The position numbers and the translations under genes were made by a program. From Bacillota bacterium (GTDB taxonomy: Bacteria; Bacillota; Clostridia; Lachnospirales; Bianqueaceae), in NCBI GenBank assembly GCA_017620135.1, contig JAFZQZ010000090.1, forward strand, positions 1-64,000: a stretch of DNA of 64,000 nucleotides. The letters run 5' to 3'. Below, in pieces: positions 23,508 through 30,942 of the stretch (position 1 is its first letter; the number at the start of each line of letters is the position of its first letter). The notes beneath the pieces were generated by a model. The model searched no databases. It was not told the origin of the DNA and was given only the letters and a program-made list of their open reading frames with translations.

Positions 23508-26500
23508 ATGGCAAGAAAAATGAAGACCATGGACGGCAACAACGCAGCGGCGCATGTCAGTTACGCGTTTACTGAAGTTGCGGGCATTTACCCGATCACC
23601 CCGTCCAGCCCGATGGCCGACTACGTGGATCAGTGGTCCGCGCAGGGTCTGAAAAACATTTTCGGCACAACTGTCAAGGTCGCCGAGATGCAGTCTGAAG
23701 CCGGTGCGTCCGGTACCGTTCACGGTTCTCTGGCCGCAGGTGCTCTGACGACCACTTACACCGCTTCTCAGGGACTTCTTCTGATGATCCCCAACATGTA
23801 CAAGATCGCTGGTGAACTCCTTCCCGGTGTCTTCCATGTATCCGCTCGTACAGTCGCGGCTCAGGCGCTGAACATTTTCGGTGATCATTCCGATGTGTAT
23901 GCCTGCCGTCAGACCGGTTTCGCGATGCTCTGCGAGACCAACACCCAGGAAGTTATGGACCTCGGTGCGGTCGCTCATCTGGCAGCGATCAAAGGCCGTG
24001 TTCCGTTCCTGAACTTCTTCGATGGATTCCGTACTTCTCACGAGATCCAGAAGATCGAGATCTGGGATTATGATGATCTGAAAGAAATGGTCGACATGGA
24101 TGCAGTTGCCGAGTTCCGTAAGAGAGCGCTGAATCCGGAGCGTCCCGTTATGCGCGGTTCTCACGAGAACGGCGATATCTTCTTCCAGCATCGTGAAGCT
24201 TCCAACAAGTACTATGATGCTCTTCCGGCGATCGTCGAAGAGTACATGGACAAAGTCAATGCCAAACTCGGCACCAACTACAAACCGTTCAACTACTACG
24301 GTGCTCCCGACGCGGAAAAGATCATCATCGCCATGGGTTCCATCGTGGACGTAGCGGAAGAAGTTATCGACTACCTGACCGCCAAAGGCGAGAAGGTCGG
24401 TCTGGTCAAGGTTCGTCTGTACAGACCTTTCTGCGCAGACAAATTGCTGGCTGCTATTCCCGAGACCGTTAAGAAGATCGCGGTCCTTGATCGTACCAAA
24501 GAGCCCGGCGCGCTGGGCGAGCCCCTGTTCCTGGATGTCGTTACCGCTCTGGCGGAAGCCGGCAAGAATGATATCAAGGTCATCGGCGGCCGTTATGGTC
24601 TGGGTTCCAAAGATACGCCTCCGTCCAGCATCTTCGCTGTATATGACGAGCTGGCGAAAGACGCTCCCAAAGAGAGATTCACTCTCGGCATCAACGATGA
24701 TGTCACCTATCTGTCCCTGGAAGAGAAACCCTCTCCCAACACCGCGGCAGAAGGCACCATCGAGTGCAAGTTCTGGGGTCTTGGCGGCGACGGTACTGTT
24801 GGCGCAAACAAGAACTCCATCAAGATCATCGGTGACTATACCGACAAATACGTTCAGGCATACTTCCAGTATGACTCCAAGAAGACCGGCGGCGTGACCA
24901 TTTCCCATCTGAGATTTGGTGACAAGCCGATCAAATCTCCCTACTATATCAACAAAGCAGACTTTGTTGCCTGCCATAATCCTTCCTACATTACCAAAGG
25001 CTTCAAGATCGTCAACGACGTTAAACCCGGCGGTGTCTTCCTGATCAACTGCCAGTGGAGCCCGGAAGAGCTTTCCGAGCATCTGAATGCCGAGACCAAA
25101 CGCTACATCGCGAAGAACAACGTTCAGCTGTACACCATCGACGCGATCGATCTGGCACAGAAGGTCGGCATGGGCAAACGTACCAACACCATCCTTCAGT
25201 CCGCATTCTTCACCCTGGCAGAAGTCATGCCCAAGGAAGAAGCGATCCAGCACATGAAGGACGCTGCCAAGAAGTCCTACCTGAAGAAAGGTATGGATGT
25301 CGTTGAGAATAACTGGAAAGCGATCGACGCCGGCTCTGATGCCTTCGTGAAGATCGATGTTCCCGCTGACTGGGCTGACGCGGTCGATGCTCCCGCCGAG
25401 AACAAGCTGGCCGGTCCCGAGAAGCTGGTCAAGATGGTCGATACCATCCTGAATCCGGTCGACAAGATGGACGGTGACTCTCTGCCTGTTTCCGTATTCA
25501 TGGATCACGCAGACGGTACCTTCGAGCAGGGCGCTGCCGCTTATGAGAAACGTGGCGTAGCTGTTAACGTTCCGGTTTGGAATGAGGCTACCTGTGTGGC
25601 TTGTAACAAGTGCGCGTTCGTCTGCCCGCACGCTACCATCCGTCCGTTCGCTCTTTCCGAGGCAGAAGCCGCAGCGGCTCCCGCGAACACCAAGTACGCT
25701 CCCAAAGCCGCTCTGGTCAACAAGGCCGGTTACAAGTTCACGCTGGCGATCAGCCCGCTGGACTGCATGGGCTGCTCCGTCTGTGTAGGCGTCTGCCCGA
25801 CCAAGTCTCTGTCCATGGCTCCGATCGAGTCTCAGCTGGATCAGCAGCCGGTATTCGATTACGCGGTAGCAAACGTGACCGAGAAACCCGAACTGACCAA
25901 ATCCATTACCGCTATCTCCAGCCAGTACAAGAAACCGCTGCTTGAGTTCTCCGGCTCCTGCGCAGGCTGTGCGGAAACCTCTTACGCTCGTCTGATCACC
26001 CAGCTGTTTGGTGACAGAATGTACATCTCCAACGCGACCGGTTGCTCCTCTATCTGGGGCGGCCCCGCGGCTACTTCTCCCTACACCACGAACTTCAAGG
26101 GTCAGGGTCCTGCCTGGGCGAACTCCCTGTTCGAGGACAACGCGGAGCATGGCTTCGGTATGTATCTTGGCCAGAAAGCGATCCGTAACCGTCTGGTCGA
26201 CAAGGTGAAAGCCATTGTCGAGAAGACCGGCGACGAAGCGCTGAAGGCTGCCGGTGAAGCTTATCTCGCTACCCTGGATGACGGTGCCAAGAACCCGGCC
26301 GCGGCTGAGGCTCTGGTAGCTGCTCTTGAGAAGACCGATTGCGGATGCGAAGAGAAGAAAGACATCCTTGAGAACAAAGAGTATCTGGGCAAGAAATCTG
26401 TCTGGATCTTCGGTGGTGACGGCTGGGCCTATGATATCGGCTTCGGCGGTCTGGATCATGTCCTGGCCTCCGGCGAAGATATCAACATCATGGTCTTCGA

Positions 26501-27059
26501 TACCGAAGTTTACTCCAATACCGGTGGACAGGCCTCCAAGGCTTCTCAGATCGGTCAGGTCGCTCAGTTCGCGGCTGCCGGTAAAGAAATCGCCAAGAAG
26601 AGCCTTTCCGAGATCGCTATGAGCTACGGCTATGTATACGTTGCTCAGATCGCGATGGGCGCTGACAACAACCAGACCCTGAAGGCTCTGCAGGAAGCGG
26701 AAGCTTATCCGGGACCGTCACTGGTCATCGGCTATGCTCCCTGTGAGATGCACTCCATCAAGGGTGGTATGGCGAACTGCCAGGCTGAGATGAAGAAAGC
26801 GGTCGACTGCGGCTACTGGAATCTGTTCCGTTACAACCCGGCTCTGAAGGCTGAGGGCAAGAACCCCTTCACGCTGGATTCCAAGGCTCCGGTTTCCGAG
26901 AACTATCGTGCGTTCATCCTGAACGAGGCTCGTTACAGCGCGCTGACCCGTTCCTTCCCGGAGAGAGCAGAGACTCTGTTCGCGAAGGCCGAGGCTACCT
27001 CTGTCGCTCGTTACAAACACCTGCTGAGACTGAAAGATTTGTACGCACCCGAAGAATAA
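23508..27059 (+). CDS. nifJ: Pyruvate:ferredoxin (flavodoxin) oxidoreductase
   Basis: A 1183-residue single-chain PFOR that oxidises pyruvate to acetyl-CoA and CO2 with reduction of ferredoxin. Domains in order: pyrimidine-binding domain (YPITPSSPMADYVDQW), transketolase-C-like and gamma domains (VGANKNSIKIIG), an 8Fe ferredoxin domain with CVACNKCAFVCPH and CMGCSVCVGVCPT, then the TPP/Fe-S domain with CAGCAETSYARL, GDGWAYDIGFGG and NTGGQASKA. Length is normal. The ATG at 23508 follows AAAGGGAG; the ATG at 23490 lies before that site. Its codon use is strongly biased (many AAG, CTG, GGC), as expected for a very highly expressed central enzyme. It is monocistronic with its own terminator. Confidence 0.97.
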   Translation: MARKMKTMDGNNAAAHVSYAFTEVAGIYPITPSSPMADYVDQWSAQGLKNIFGTTVKVAEMQSEAGASGTVHGSLAAGALTTTYTASQGLLLMIPNMYKIAGELLPGVFHVSARTVAAQALNIFGDHSDVYACRQTGFAMLCETNTQEVMDLGAVAHLAAIKGRVPFLNFFDGFRTSHEIQKIEIWDYDDLKEMVDMDAVAEFRKRALNPERPVMRGSHENGDIFFQHREASNKYYDALPAIVEEYMDKVNAKLGTNYKPFNYYGAPDAEKIIIAMGSIVDVAEEVIDYLTAKGEKVGLVKVRLYRPFCADKLLAAIPETVKKIAVLDRTKEPGALGEPLFLDVVTALAEAGKNDIKVIGGRYGLGSKDTPPSSIFAVYDELAKDAPKERFTLGINDDVTYLSLEEKPSPNTAAEGTIECKFWGLGGDGTVGANKNSIKIIGDYTDKYVQAYFQYDSKKTGGVTISHLRFGDKPIKSPYYINKADFVACHNPSYITKGFKIVNDVKPGGVFLINCQWSPEELSEHLNAETKRYIAKNNVQLYTIDAIDLAQKVGMGKRTNTILQSAFFTLAEVMPKEEAIQHMKDAAKKSYLKKGMDVVENNWKAIDAGSDAFVKIDVPADWADAVDAPAENKLAGPEKLVKMVDTILNPVDKMDGDSLPVSVFMDHADGTFEQGAAAYEKRGVAVNVPVWNEATCVACNKCAFVCPHATIRPFALSEAEAAAAPANTKYAPKAALVNKAGYKFTLAISPLDCMGCSVCVGVCPTKSLSMAPIESQLDQQPVFDYAVANVTEKPELTKSITAISSQYKKPLLEFSGSCAGCAETSYARLITQLFGDRMYISNATGCSSIWGGPAATSPYTTNFKGQGPAWANSLFEDNAEHGFGMYLGQKAIRNRLVDKVKAIVEKTGDEALKAAGEAYLATLDDGAKNPAAAEALVAALEKTDCGCEEKKDILENKEYLGKKSVWIFGGDGWAYDIGFGGLDHVLASGEDINIMVFDTEVYSNTGGQASKASQIGQVAQFAAAGKEIAKKSLSEIAMSYGYVYVAQIAMGADNNQTLKALQEAEAYPGPSLVIGYAPCEMHSIKGGMANCQAEMKKAVDCGYWNLFRYNPALKAEGKNPFTLDSKAPVSENYRAFILNEARYSALTRSFPERAETLFAKAEATSVARYKHLLRLKDLYAPEE

Positions 27060-27120
27060 TCAGGGAAGACAGTAAGCTTTCGGAAGGAAGATAGGCTTTC
27101 AGCTTAACAAAACAAATGAA

Positions 27121-27149
27121 GCCCGGGACTTTATGGTCCCGGGCTTTTT
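27121..27149 (+). terminator. Terminator of nifJ
   Basis: Nine-base-pair GC-rich stem (GCCCGGGAC with GTCCCGGGC) and a run of five T. Confidence 0.93.
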
Positions 27150-27163
27150 GTGTACGTGCCAAT

Positions 27164-27415
27164 CTTGTTACCGTTATACTATCTGCTAGCAAGAATGATT
27201 AAAAAAACATGAGAACCTTGCTAATGATATAGCAAGAAAGGTGATTTTTTCGAACTGACCTTGCTACTGCTGGGTCACTGAATAGCAAGGTGGAAAGCTA
27301 AACTGGACAAACCTTGTTAAAAAACTAGCAAGGAAGGTGGCGTTTCTGCTTATATCTTGCTATAGGTTAGCTGTTGCCTAGCAAGAAAGACTCTAAAAAA
27401 CAGAGAATCTTGCTA
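27164..27415. repeat. Regular array of eleven alternating heptamers (CTTGYTA / TAGCAAG)
   Basis: Noncoding stretch between nifJ and a toxin gene on the other strand. CTTGCTA or CTTGTTA starts at 27164, 27217, 27260, 27313, 27356 and 27409; its reverse complement TAGCAAG starts at 27187, 27230, 27283, 27326 and 27379. Start-to-start steps are 23, 30, 13, 30, 23, 30, 13, 30, 23, 30. So dyads with loops of 16 and 6 bases alternate and are always 23 bases apart. The bases between heptamers are largely unrelated, with only faint similarity between every second unit. The two variant heptamers (CTTGTTA) still pair with TAGCAAG through a G-U pair on plus-strand RNA. No open frame crosses the array. 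Function unknown. Confidence 0.93.
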
Positions 27416-27450
27416 GTGCATAGTCACATCGTAGAAAGAAAGAATAAGTG

Positions 27451-27786
27451 CTAATTAAGGGAAAATCCCTGCTTCAGGACCTTGATCCAGTCTCTTTTCT
27501 CATAAAGGAATCGTATGATGTGAACAATCTTTTTTTCCTCATCAATTGTATAGAAAGCCAGATAGTTATTTACTACTACAAAGCGGATCCCATGTGTTAG
27601 TAGAAAAGGATCATCTACGATCGAATGTCCTTGAGGGTAGTTTTCTAAGTGGTTAAGTTGCTCGTCCAAAGCATCCAATAGGGCATCAGTAGCTTTGGGA
27701 TTGAGAAGGACATGATCGATATAATCAGCGGTTTCGTTAAGATCTTTGGCTGCAGTTTCAGAATAGTGGATGGTATATTTTTTCAT
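27451..27786 (-). CDS. RelE/ParE family toxin
   Basis: A 111-residue protein with the RelE/ParE fold pattern: YTIHYSETAAKDLNETADYI at the N-terminus, helix AILDALDEQLNHLENYPQG-like region, then HGIRFVVVNNYLAFYTID and the final strand VHIIRFLYEKRDW. RelE-like members cut ribosome-bound mRNA and ParE-like members block gyrase; which applies is not clear. Its ATG overlaps the antitoxin stop by four bases, the usual antitoxin-first arrangement. The heptamer array begins 36 bases beyond its stop codon. Confidence 0.87.
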   Translation of the reverse strand: MKKYTIHYSETAAKDLNETADYIDHVLLNPKATDALLDALDEQLNHLENYPQGHSIVDDPFLLTHGIRFVVVNNYLAFYTIDEEKKIVHIIRFLYEKRDWIKVLKQGFSLN

Positions 27787-28046
27787 CGTTGTCTGCGCTG
27801 CCTTAAATCTGACATTACTTTATCTGCAGGAATAGTTTTGCCGGATTTTACATCGTTTAGTCCAGTCTGTAAAAGACCATATAGTTCAAATTTTCCAACC
27901 AGTTGTTCATAAGCTTCGACACTGAGAACAGCCAAATCTCCCTTACCGTTTTTCGTTATAAAAACAGGTTCAGCATATTGATGACAGAAGTTGGAAATGT
28001 CATTATAGTTGTTTCGAAGATCAGCGCTTGATCGAATAGTTGGCAT
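27783..28046 (-). CDS. Phd/YefM family antitoxin
   Basis: An 87-residue antitoxin. The N-terminal DNA-binding part reads TIRSSADLRNNYNDISNFC and PVFITKNGKGDLAVLSVEAYE, typical of Phd/YefM; the C-terminal part (LYGLLQTGLNDVKSGK and a basic tail) should wrap the toxin. It binds the operon promoter and neutralises the RelE/ParE-like partner encoded next. AGGAGG precedes the ATG, and a consensus promoter lies just upstream. The lower GC content of this pair compared with its neighbours suggests lateral acquisition. Confidence 0.88.
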   Translation of the reverse strand: MPTIRSSADLRNNYNDISNFCHQYAEPVFITKNGKGDLAVLSVEAYEQLVGKFELYGLLQTGLNDVKSGKTIPADKVMSDLRQRRQR

Positions 28047-28075
28047 AATAAAAGCCTCCTTTTGGTGATAACAAA

Positions 28076-28104
28076 ATTATAACTGAATTTGTGTATATTG
28101 TCAA
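28076..28104 (-). promoter_or_regulatory. Consensus promoter of the Phd/RelE-type pair
   Basis: Minus-strand TTGACA (28104-28099), 17-base spacer, TATAAT (28081-28076). Confidence 0.85.
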
Positions 28105-28112
28105 TGAAAGCT

Positions 28113-28153
28113 AAAAAACCGGTCTGCCAAAAAATAACAGCAGACCGGTTTTC
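28113..28153 (-). terminator. Terminator of the zinc-knuckle lipoprotein gene
   Basis: Arms AAAACCGGTCTGC (28115-28127) and GCAGACCGGTTTT (28140-28152) with a 12-base loop; A and T runs on both sides allow action on either strand. Confidence 0.85.
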
Positions 28154-28180
28154 TTCGTCTTAATATTTTGTGATACGGTT

Positions 28181-29383
28181 TTAGTCTTCTGGTTTGAGGC
28201 CGGTGCCGCCGCAGGCTTCGCAAAGGCCGGTGCCGCCGCAGTGGCAGAGAACAGTACCTTCGCCATCGCAGTCTTCACAGATGACCATTCCGGTTCCATT
28301 ACAGTGAGGACAATCACGGATACTGGTACCACCGCAGATCTGACACTGACCTGTACCATCGCAAGTCGGGCAGGGATCACCATCTTCGTTCACGCAGGTA
28401 CCGCCGCAAGCATCACAGCGACCGCCGTCACATTCACAGTCCTCATAACCGGCGCCATCACAGGAAGGACAGGGCATATATCCGGAGCCATCGCACATAT
28501 AGCAGCGTTCACGGCCGGTTCCGTCGCAGCGATCACAGACACCGGTTCCCTGGCAGACACTGCAGCCCTCGTGTTCATCTCTCGGTTCGCCACCTTCTTC
28601 GTCTTTATCATCTTCATCGCCTTCGTCTTCGCCAGCGCCGTCATCGTCATCATTGTCTTCGGCGTCTTCGTCTTCATCCTCGTCGGCATCTTCAGGATCT
28701 TCCTCGCCGTCCTCACCCGGATCTTCTTCGCCTTCGTCTTCCGGCTGACCTTCATCTTCTTCGCTTTTCGGTTCTTCGGACTGCTGGGAAGGATCGGGAG
28801 CATACTGGACGGCAGCATCGACTTCGATGGTGGGGACGATCGTCAGGCTGCTTTCCTTGGCGGTATCCTGCATACTCTTGTGCGCACGGGATAAAAGCTC
28901 CTGTGTAGCTGCTTCGGTCTCGGTGGTACCGAGAAGGGTGATCTTGACATCTACACCTTCCTTCAGGTAGCCGTCATCGATGGCGGTACTGATCAGATCC
29001 TTAACAGCCTCGTTGAAAGGACGGTCGATGAACATCATGCGTCCTTCCGCGTCCATCTTTTTGGCATCCTCATTTAGTGGTTCATAGGAAAAGACATCGC
29101 CGTTTTCATGCAGATAGAAAACAAAGTCAGGATTGATCGTGACGCGCACCGCATAGGCATAGACCTCAGGCGCTTTGGCAAGCACTTCGTCCGTTTTCTG
29201 TAGGGTTTCAGGCTGCGTCGGAGCTGTGCTGCTCTCGGCGGTATCGGTTTTTGTCGAAGATTCTGTAATGATGGGAACATCCTGGCTGTCTTCCTGTTTG
29301 GTACATCCGGAGAGTGCTCCGGAGAAGACCAGACAGAAGGATAAAAACAGGCAGAGTACCCATCTTTTTTTATTTGTAAACAT
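28181..29383 (-). CDS. Lipoprotein with RsgI-like domain, acidic linker and twelve zinc-knuckle-like motifs
   Basis: A 400-residue exported lipoprotein with lipobox LSGC (Cys27). Residues about 75-165 resemble the middle domain of RsgI-type anti-sigma factors (AVRVTINPDFVFYLHENGD, YEPLNEDAKKM, FNEAVKDLI). Residues about 200-275 are almost purely Asp/Glu with Gly and Pro. The C-terminal 120 residues hold ten CxxC-G motifs (for example CSVCQGTG, CDRCDGTG, CYMCDGSG, CPTCDGTG) and two CxC variants (CECDGG, CHCGGTG), like the DnaJ zinc centre, which normally has only four. Without J domain or sigma-factor partner nearby, a role in metal or redox sensing or in folding outside the cell is only a guess. 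I do not recognise this architecture. Confidence 0.8.
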   Translation of the reverse strand: MFTNKKRWVLCLFLSFCLVFSGALSGCTKQEDSQDVPIITESSTKTDTAESSTAPTQPETLQKTDEVLAKAPEVYAYAVRVTINPDFVFYLHENGDVFSYEPLNEDAKKMDAEGRMMFIDRPFNEAVKDLISTAIDDGYLKEGVDVKITLLGTTETEAATQELLSRAHKSMQDTAKESSLTIVPTIEVDAAVQYAPDPSQQSEEPKSEEDEGQPEDEGEEDPGEDGEEDPEDADEDEDEDAEDNDDDDGAGEDEGDEDDKDEEGGEPRDEHEGCSVCQGTGVCDRCDGTGRERCYMCDGSGYMPCPSCDGAGYEDCECDGGRCDACGGTCVNEDGDPCPTCDGTGQCQICGGTSIRDCPHCNGTGMVICEDCDGEGTVLCHCGGTGLCEACGGTGLKPED

Positions 29384-29418
29384 AGGTGTATCCTTTCCAA
29401 AATAGAAATTGTGTATCC

Positions 29419-29447
29419 ATTATAGCGGAAAGCCTGAAAGAAAACAA
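29419..29447 (-). promoter_or_regulatory. Promoter of the zinc-knuckle lipoprotein gene
   Basis: Minus-strand TTGTTT (29447-29442), 17-base spacer, TATAAT (29424-29419), about 35 bases before the start codon. Confidence 0.65.
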
Positions 29448-29487
29448 CATTTTTACCGAATAAGGCAAATGACACGATAAAAATGAA

Positions 29488-29718
29488 TCAGTCTCTCCGC
29501 ACGAGGATATCGTCGATGGGCACGCCAAACAGATCGGAAAGGACGAGCAGATTGTCAATGGTAGGTATGGTATCGCCGCGCTGCCACTTATAGATCGCCT
29601 GAGGTGTAGAGAAACCAAAGGCAGATTGCAGTTGTTTTACAGAGAGGCCGGATCCCAGGCGCAGCTGATGAATCTTTTGACCTGTCCGGCTCAGGTCAAC
29701 GACTGGAAAATGATCCAT
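29488..29718 (-). CDS. Small XRE-family helix-turn-helix protein
   Basis: A 76-residue single-domain DNA-binding protein. The helix-turn-helix is seen in GQKIHQLRLGSGLSVKQLQ followed by FGFSTPQAIYKWQRGD and the usual LLVLSDLFGVPIDDILV ending. AAAGGAG precedes the ATG at 29718; a longer in-frame start would run through the ribosome site. It stands between the zinc-knuckle lipoprotein gene (104 bases downstream, same strand) and a terminator, so it may regulate that gene; this is inference from position only. Confidence 0.82.
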   Translation of the reverse strand: MDHFPVVDLSRTGQKIHQLRLGSGLSVKQLQSAFGFSTPQAIYKWQRGDTIPTIDNLLVLSDLFGVPIDDILVRRD

Positions 29719-29755
29719 GGTTTTGATCTCCTTTACAGAATATTCCAATAAAAAA

Positions 29756-29779
29756 CGCCTGCCTCATCAGAGGCAGGCG
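29756..29779 (-). terminator. Terminator behind the frl genes
   Basis: Arms CGCCTGCCTC and GAGGCAGGCG with a four-base loop; the minus strand continues with a T run. It is placed to stop transcripts arriving from the FrlD/FrlB-like genes 250 bases upstream. Confidence 0.75.
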
Positions 29780-30032
29780 CAGTGTTTCAGGAATTCGCGA
29801 ATCTAGAATCTAGCGCATTCGAGCAAACTGCGGCATTTGGGCCTCTTTAGAGGGTATACGGGTAAAATGAGCAGGCATAATAAGGCACTGCATATTCATA
29901 CGAACTGCAGGCTTACGGATGATGTTAGCTGAAAAATACAGGTTGTTTATCATTGTTTCCCGTCCCTTTCTAAAGATTTGGTTCTGCACACTATGGGTAG
30001 TTTACCACAGGCAGATCGTTTTGTCATTATAC
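29780..30032. other. Intergenic stretch without recognised feature
   Basis: About 250 bases between a terminator and the frlD-like stop codon. It holds a tandem GAATCTA pair near 29799 and short palindromes such as ATTCGCGAAT, but no convincing gene, RNA or promoter. It is probably the 3' untranslated region of the frl transcript. Confidence 0.4.
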
Positions 30033-30941
30033 TCACGGTATAAAATGTTCGGAAAATGCAAGCATCACCGCTTTGTCTTCCTTTGTCAGCGATACCTGTT
30101 TTCCATGGCCGAAGGATCCGGAAACAAGACACTGGGCGGCAGCAAAATCAGCCGAAAGAGAAAGGATCTCATGAATGTACTCGCCCGGAATAGAAGGAGA
30201 ATCGGCAGTCTTTATTTTCAGGGCTTTGACATAGTTTGTCAGAAAACAGGTCAGAAACGCGTCTCCGGCGCCCATGGTATCGGTCGCTTCTACCAGATGC
30301 GGCGGCTGGAGATAGAGCTTGTCATGGATCAGTACCTGCGCGCCTTTGGAGCCGCGGGTAGCGATCACGACAGTGGGACCGTAAGAGGCGACTTTCTTCT
30401 GGAGTGCCAGGATCTCATCTTCCGGCATCTTTCCGCAGGAGAGGATAGCTGCGTCGATATAGGGGCAGTACTGAGCCAGATAGTCCGGCGTATAGTCATC
30501 CGAGAAGTCCATGGAGACAAACGCGCCGCTTTGTTTCAGCTTATACAGCTGTGGCTCCAGATAGCTGTAGATACTGGTGTGGAGGAGATCAAATTCCTTC
30601 ATGTAGTCCATATCCGCGTCATCCAGGATAGGCGGATGCTCTTTGCAGGCGCCGCCTTTGTTGCCGGGAAGAAAGACCCGGTCACCATTGACCAGCCAGA
30701 CTCTGGCCAGACCGTTTTCGCCGGAGACATAGCGGCAGTGGGAAAGGTCGAGTCCGAGTTCTTTTGCTACGCTGGAAACGTGGCAGCCTACGATGTCATC
30801 GCCAAAAGTACCGAGATAGGCGGATCCGCAGCCAAGCTTCTGCGCGAATACGGCGAAGTTCATGGCGTTTCCGCCGGGATAGATCGTGCCGGTCTCCAGG
30901 TATTTATCGCAGACGTTATCGCCGATGCCTAAGACTTTCAT
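30033..30941 (-). CDS. FrlD-like fructoselysine 6-kinase (PfkB family)
   Basis: A 302-residue PfkB-type sugar kinase. It begins VLGIGDNVCDKY and PGGNAMNFAVFAQKLG, has NGDRVFLPGNKGG and SMDFSDDY, and ends with the catalytic motif ATDTMGAGDAF. The GDNVxD start, the DRVF segment and the DFSD segment are shared with fructoselysine 6-kinase FrlD. It would phosphorylate an Amadori product such as fructoselysine on C6. The FrlB-like deglycase gene lies one base upstream on the same strand, so both steps are coupled. No dedicated transporter is seen next to the pair. Confidence 0.8.
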   Translation of the reverse strand: MKVLGIGDNVCDKYLETGTIYPGGNAMNFAVFAQKLGCGSAYLGTFGDDIVGCHVSSVAKELGLDLSHCRYVSGENGLARVWLVNGDRVFLPGNKGGACKEHPPILDDADMDYMKEFDLLHTSIYSYLEPQLYKLKQSGAFVSMDFSDDYTPDYLAQYCPYIDAAILSCGKMPEDEILALQKKVASYGPTVVIATRGSKGAQVLIHDKLYLQPPHLVEATDTMGAGDAFLTCFLTNYVKALKIKTADSPSIPGEYIHEILSLSADFAAAQCLVSGSFGHGKQVSLTKEDKAVMLAFSEHFIP

Positions 30942-30942
30942 G

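Noticed and set aside
22524-26459. A 1311-codon open frame on the minus strand
   Set aside because: It lies opposite the galT end, the cyclophilin gene and most of nifJ. The product has no family resemblance and the openness follows from the biased codon use of nifJ on the other strand.
27164-27415. CRISPR array
   Set aside because: Only seven bases recur, the repeats alternate in orientation, the loops vary in sequence and there are no cas genes. Repeat and spacer lengths do not fit any CRISPR type.
27451-28046. The heptamer array as operator of the neighbouring toxin-antitoxin pair
   Set aside because: The array lies beyond the 3' end of the toxin gene, and no TAGCAAG or CTTGCTA occurs in that pair's promoter region (28047-28110).
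29791-29830. Attachment site or IS end near the GAATTC/TCTAGA palindromes
   Set aside because: Only short palindromes and one seven-base tandem repeat are seen; there is no integrase or transposase and no matching second copy.
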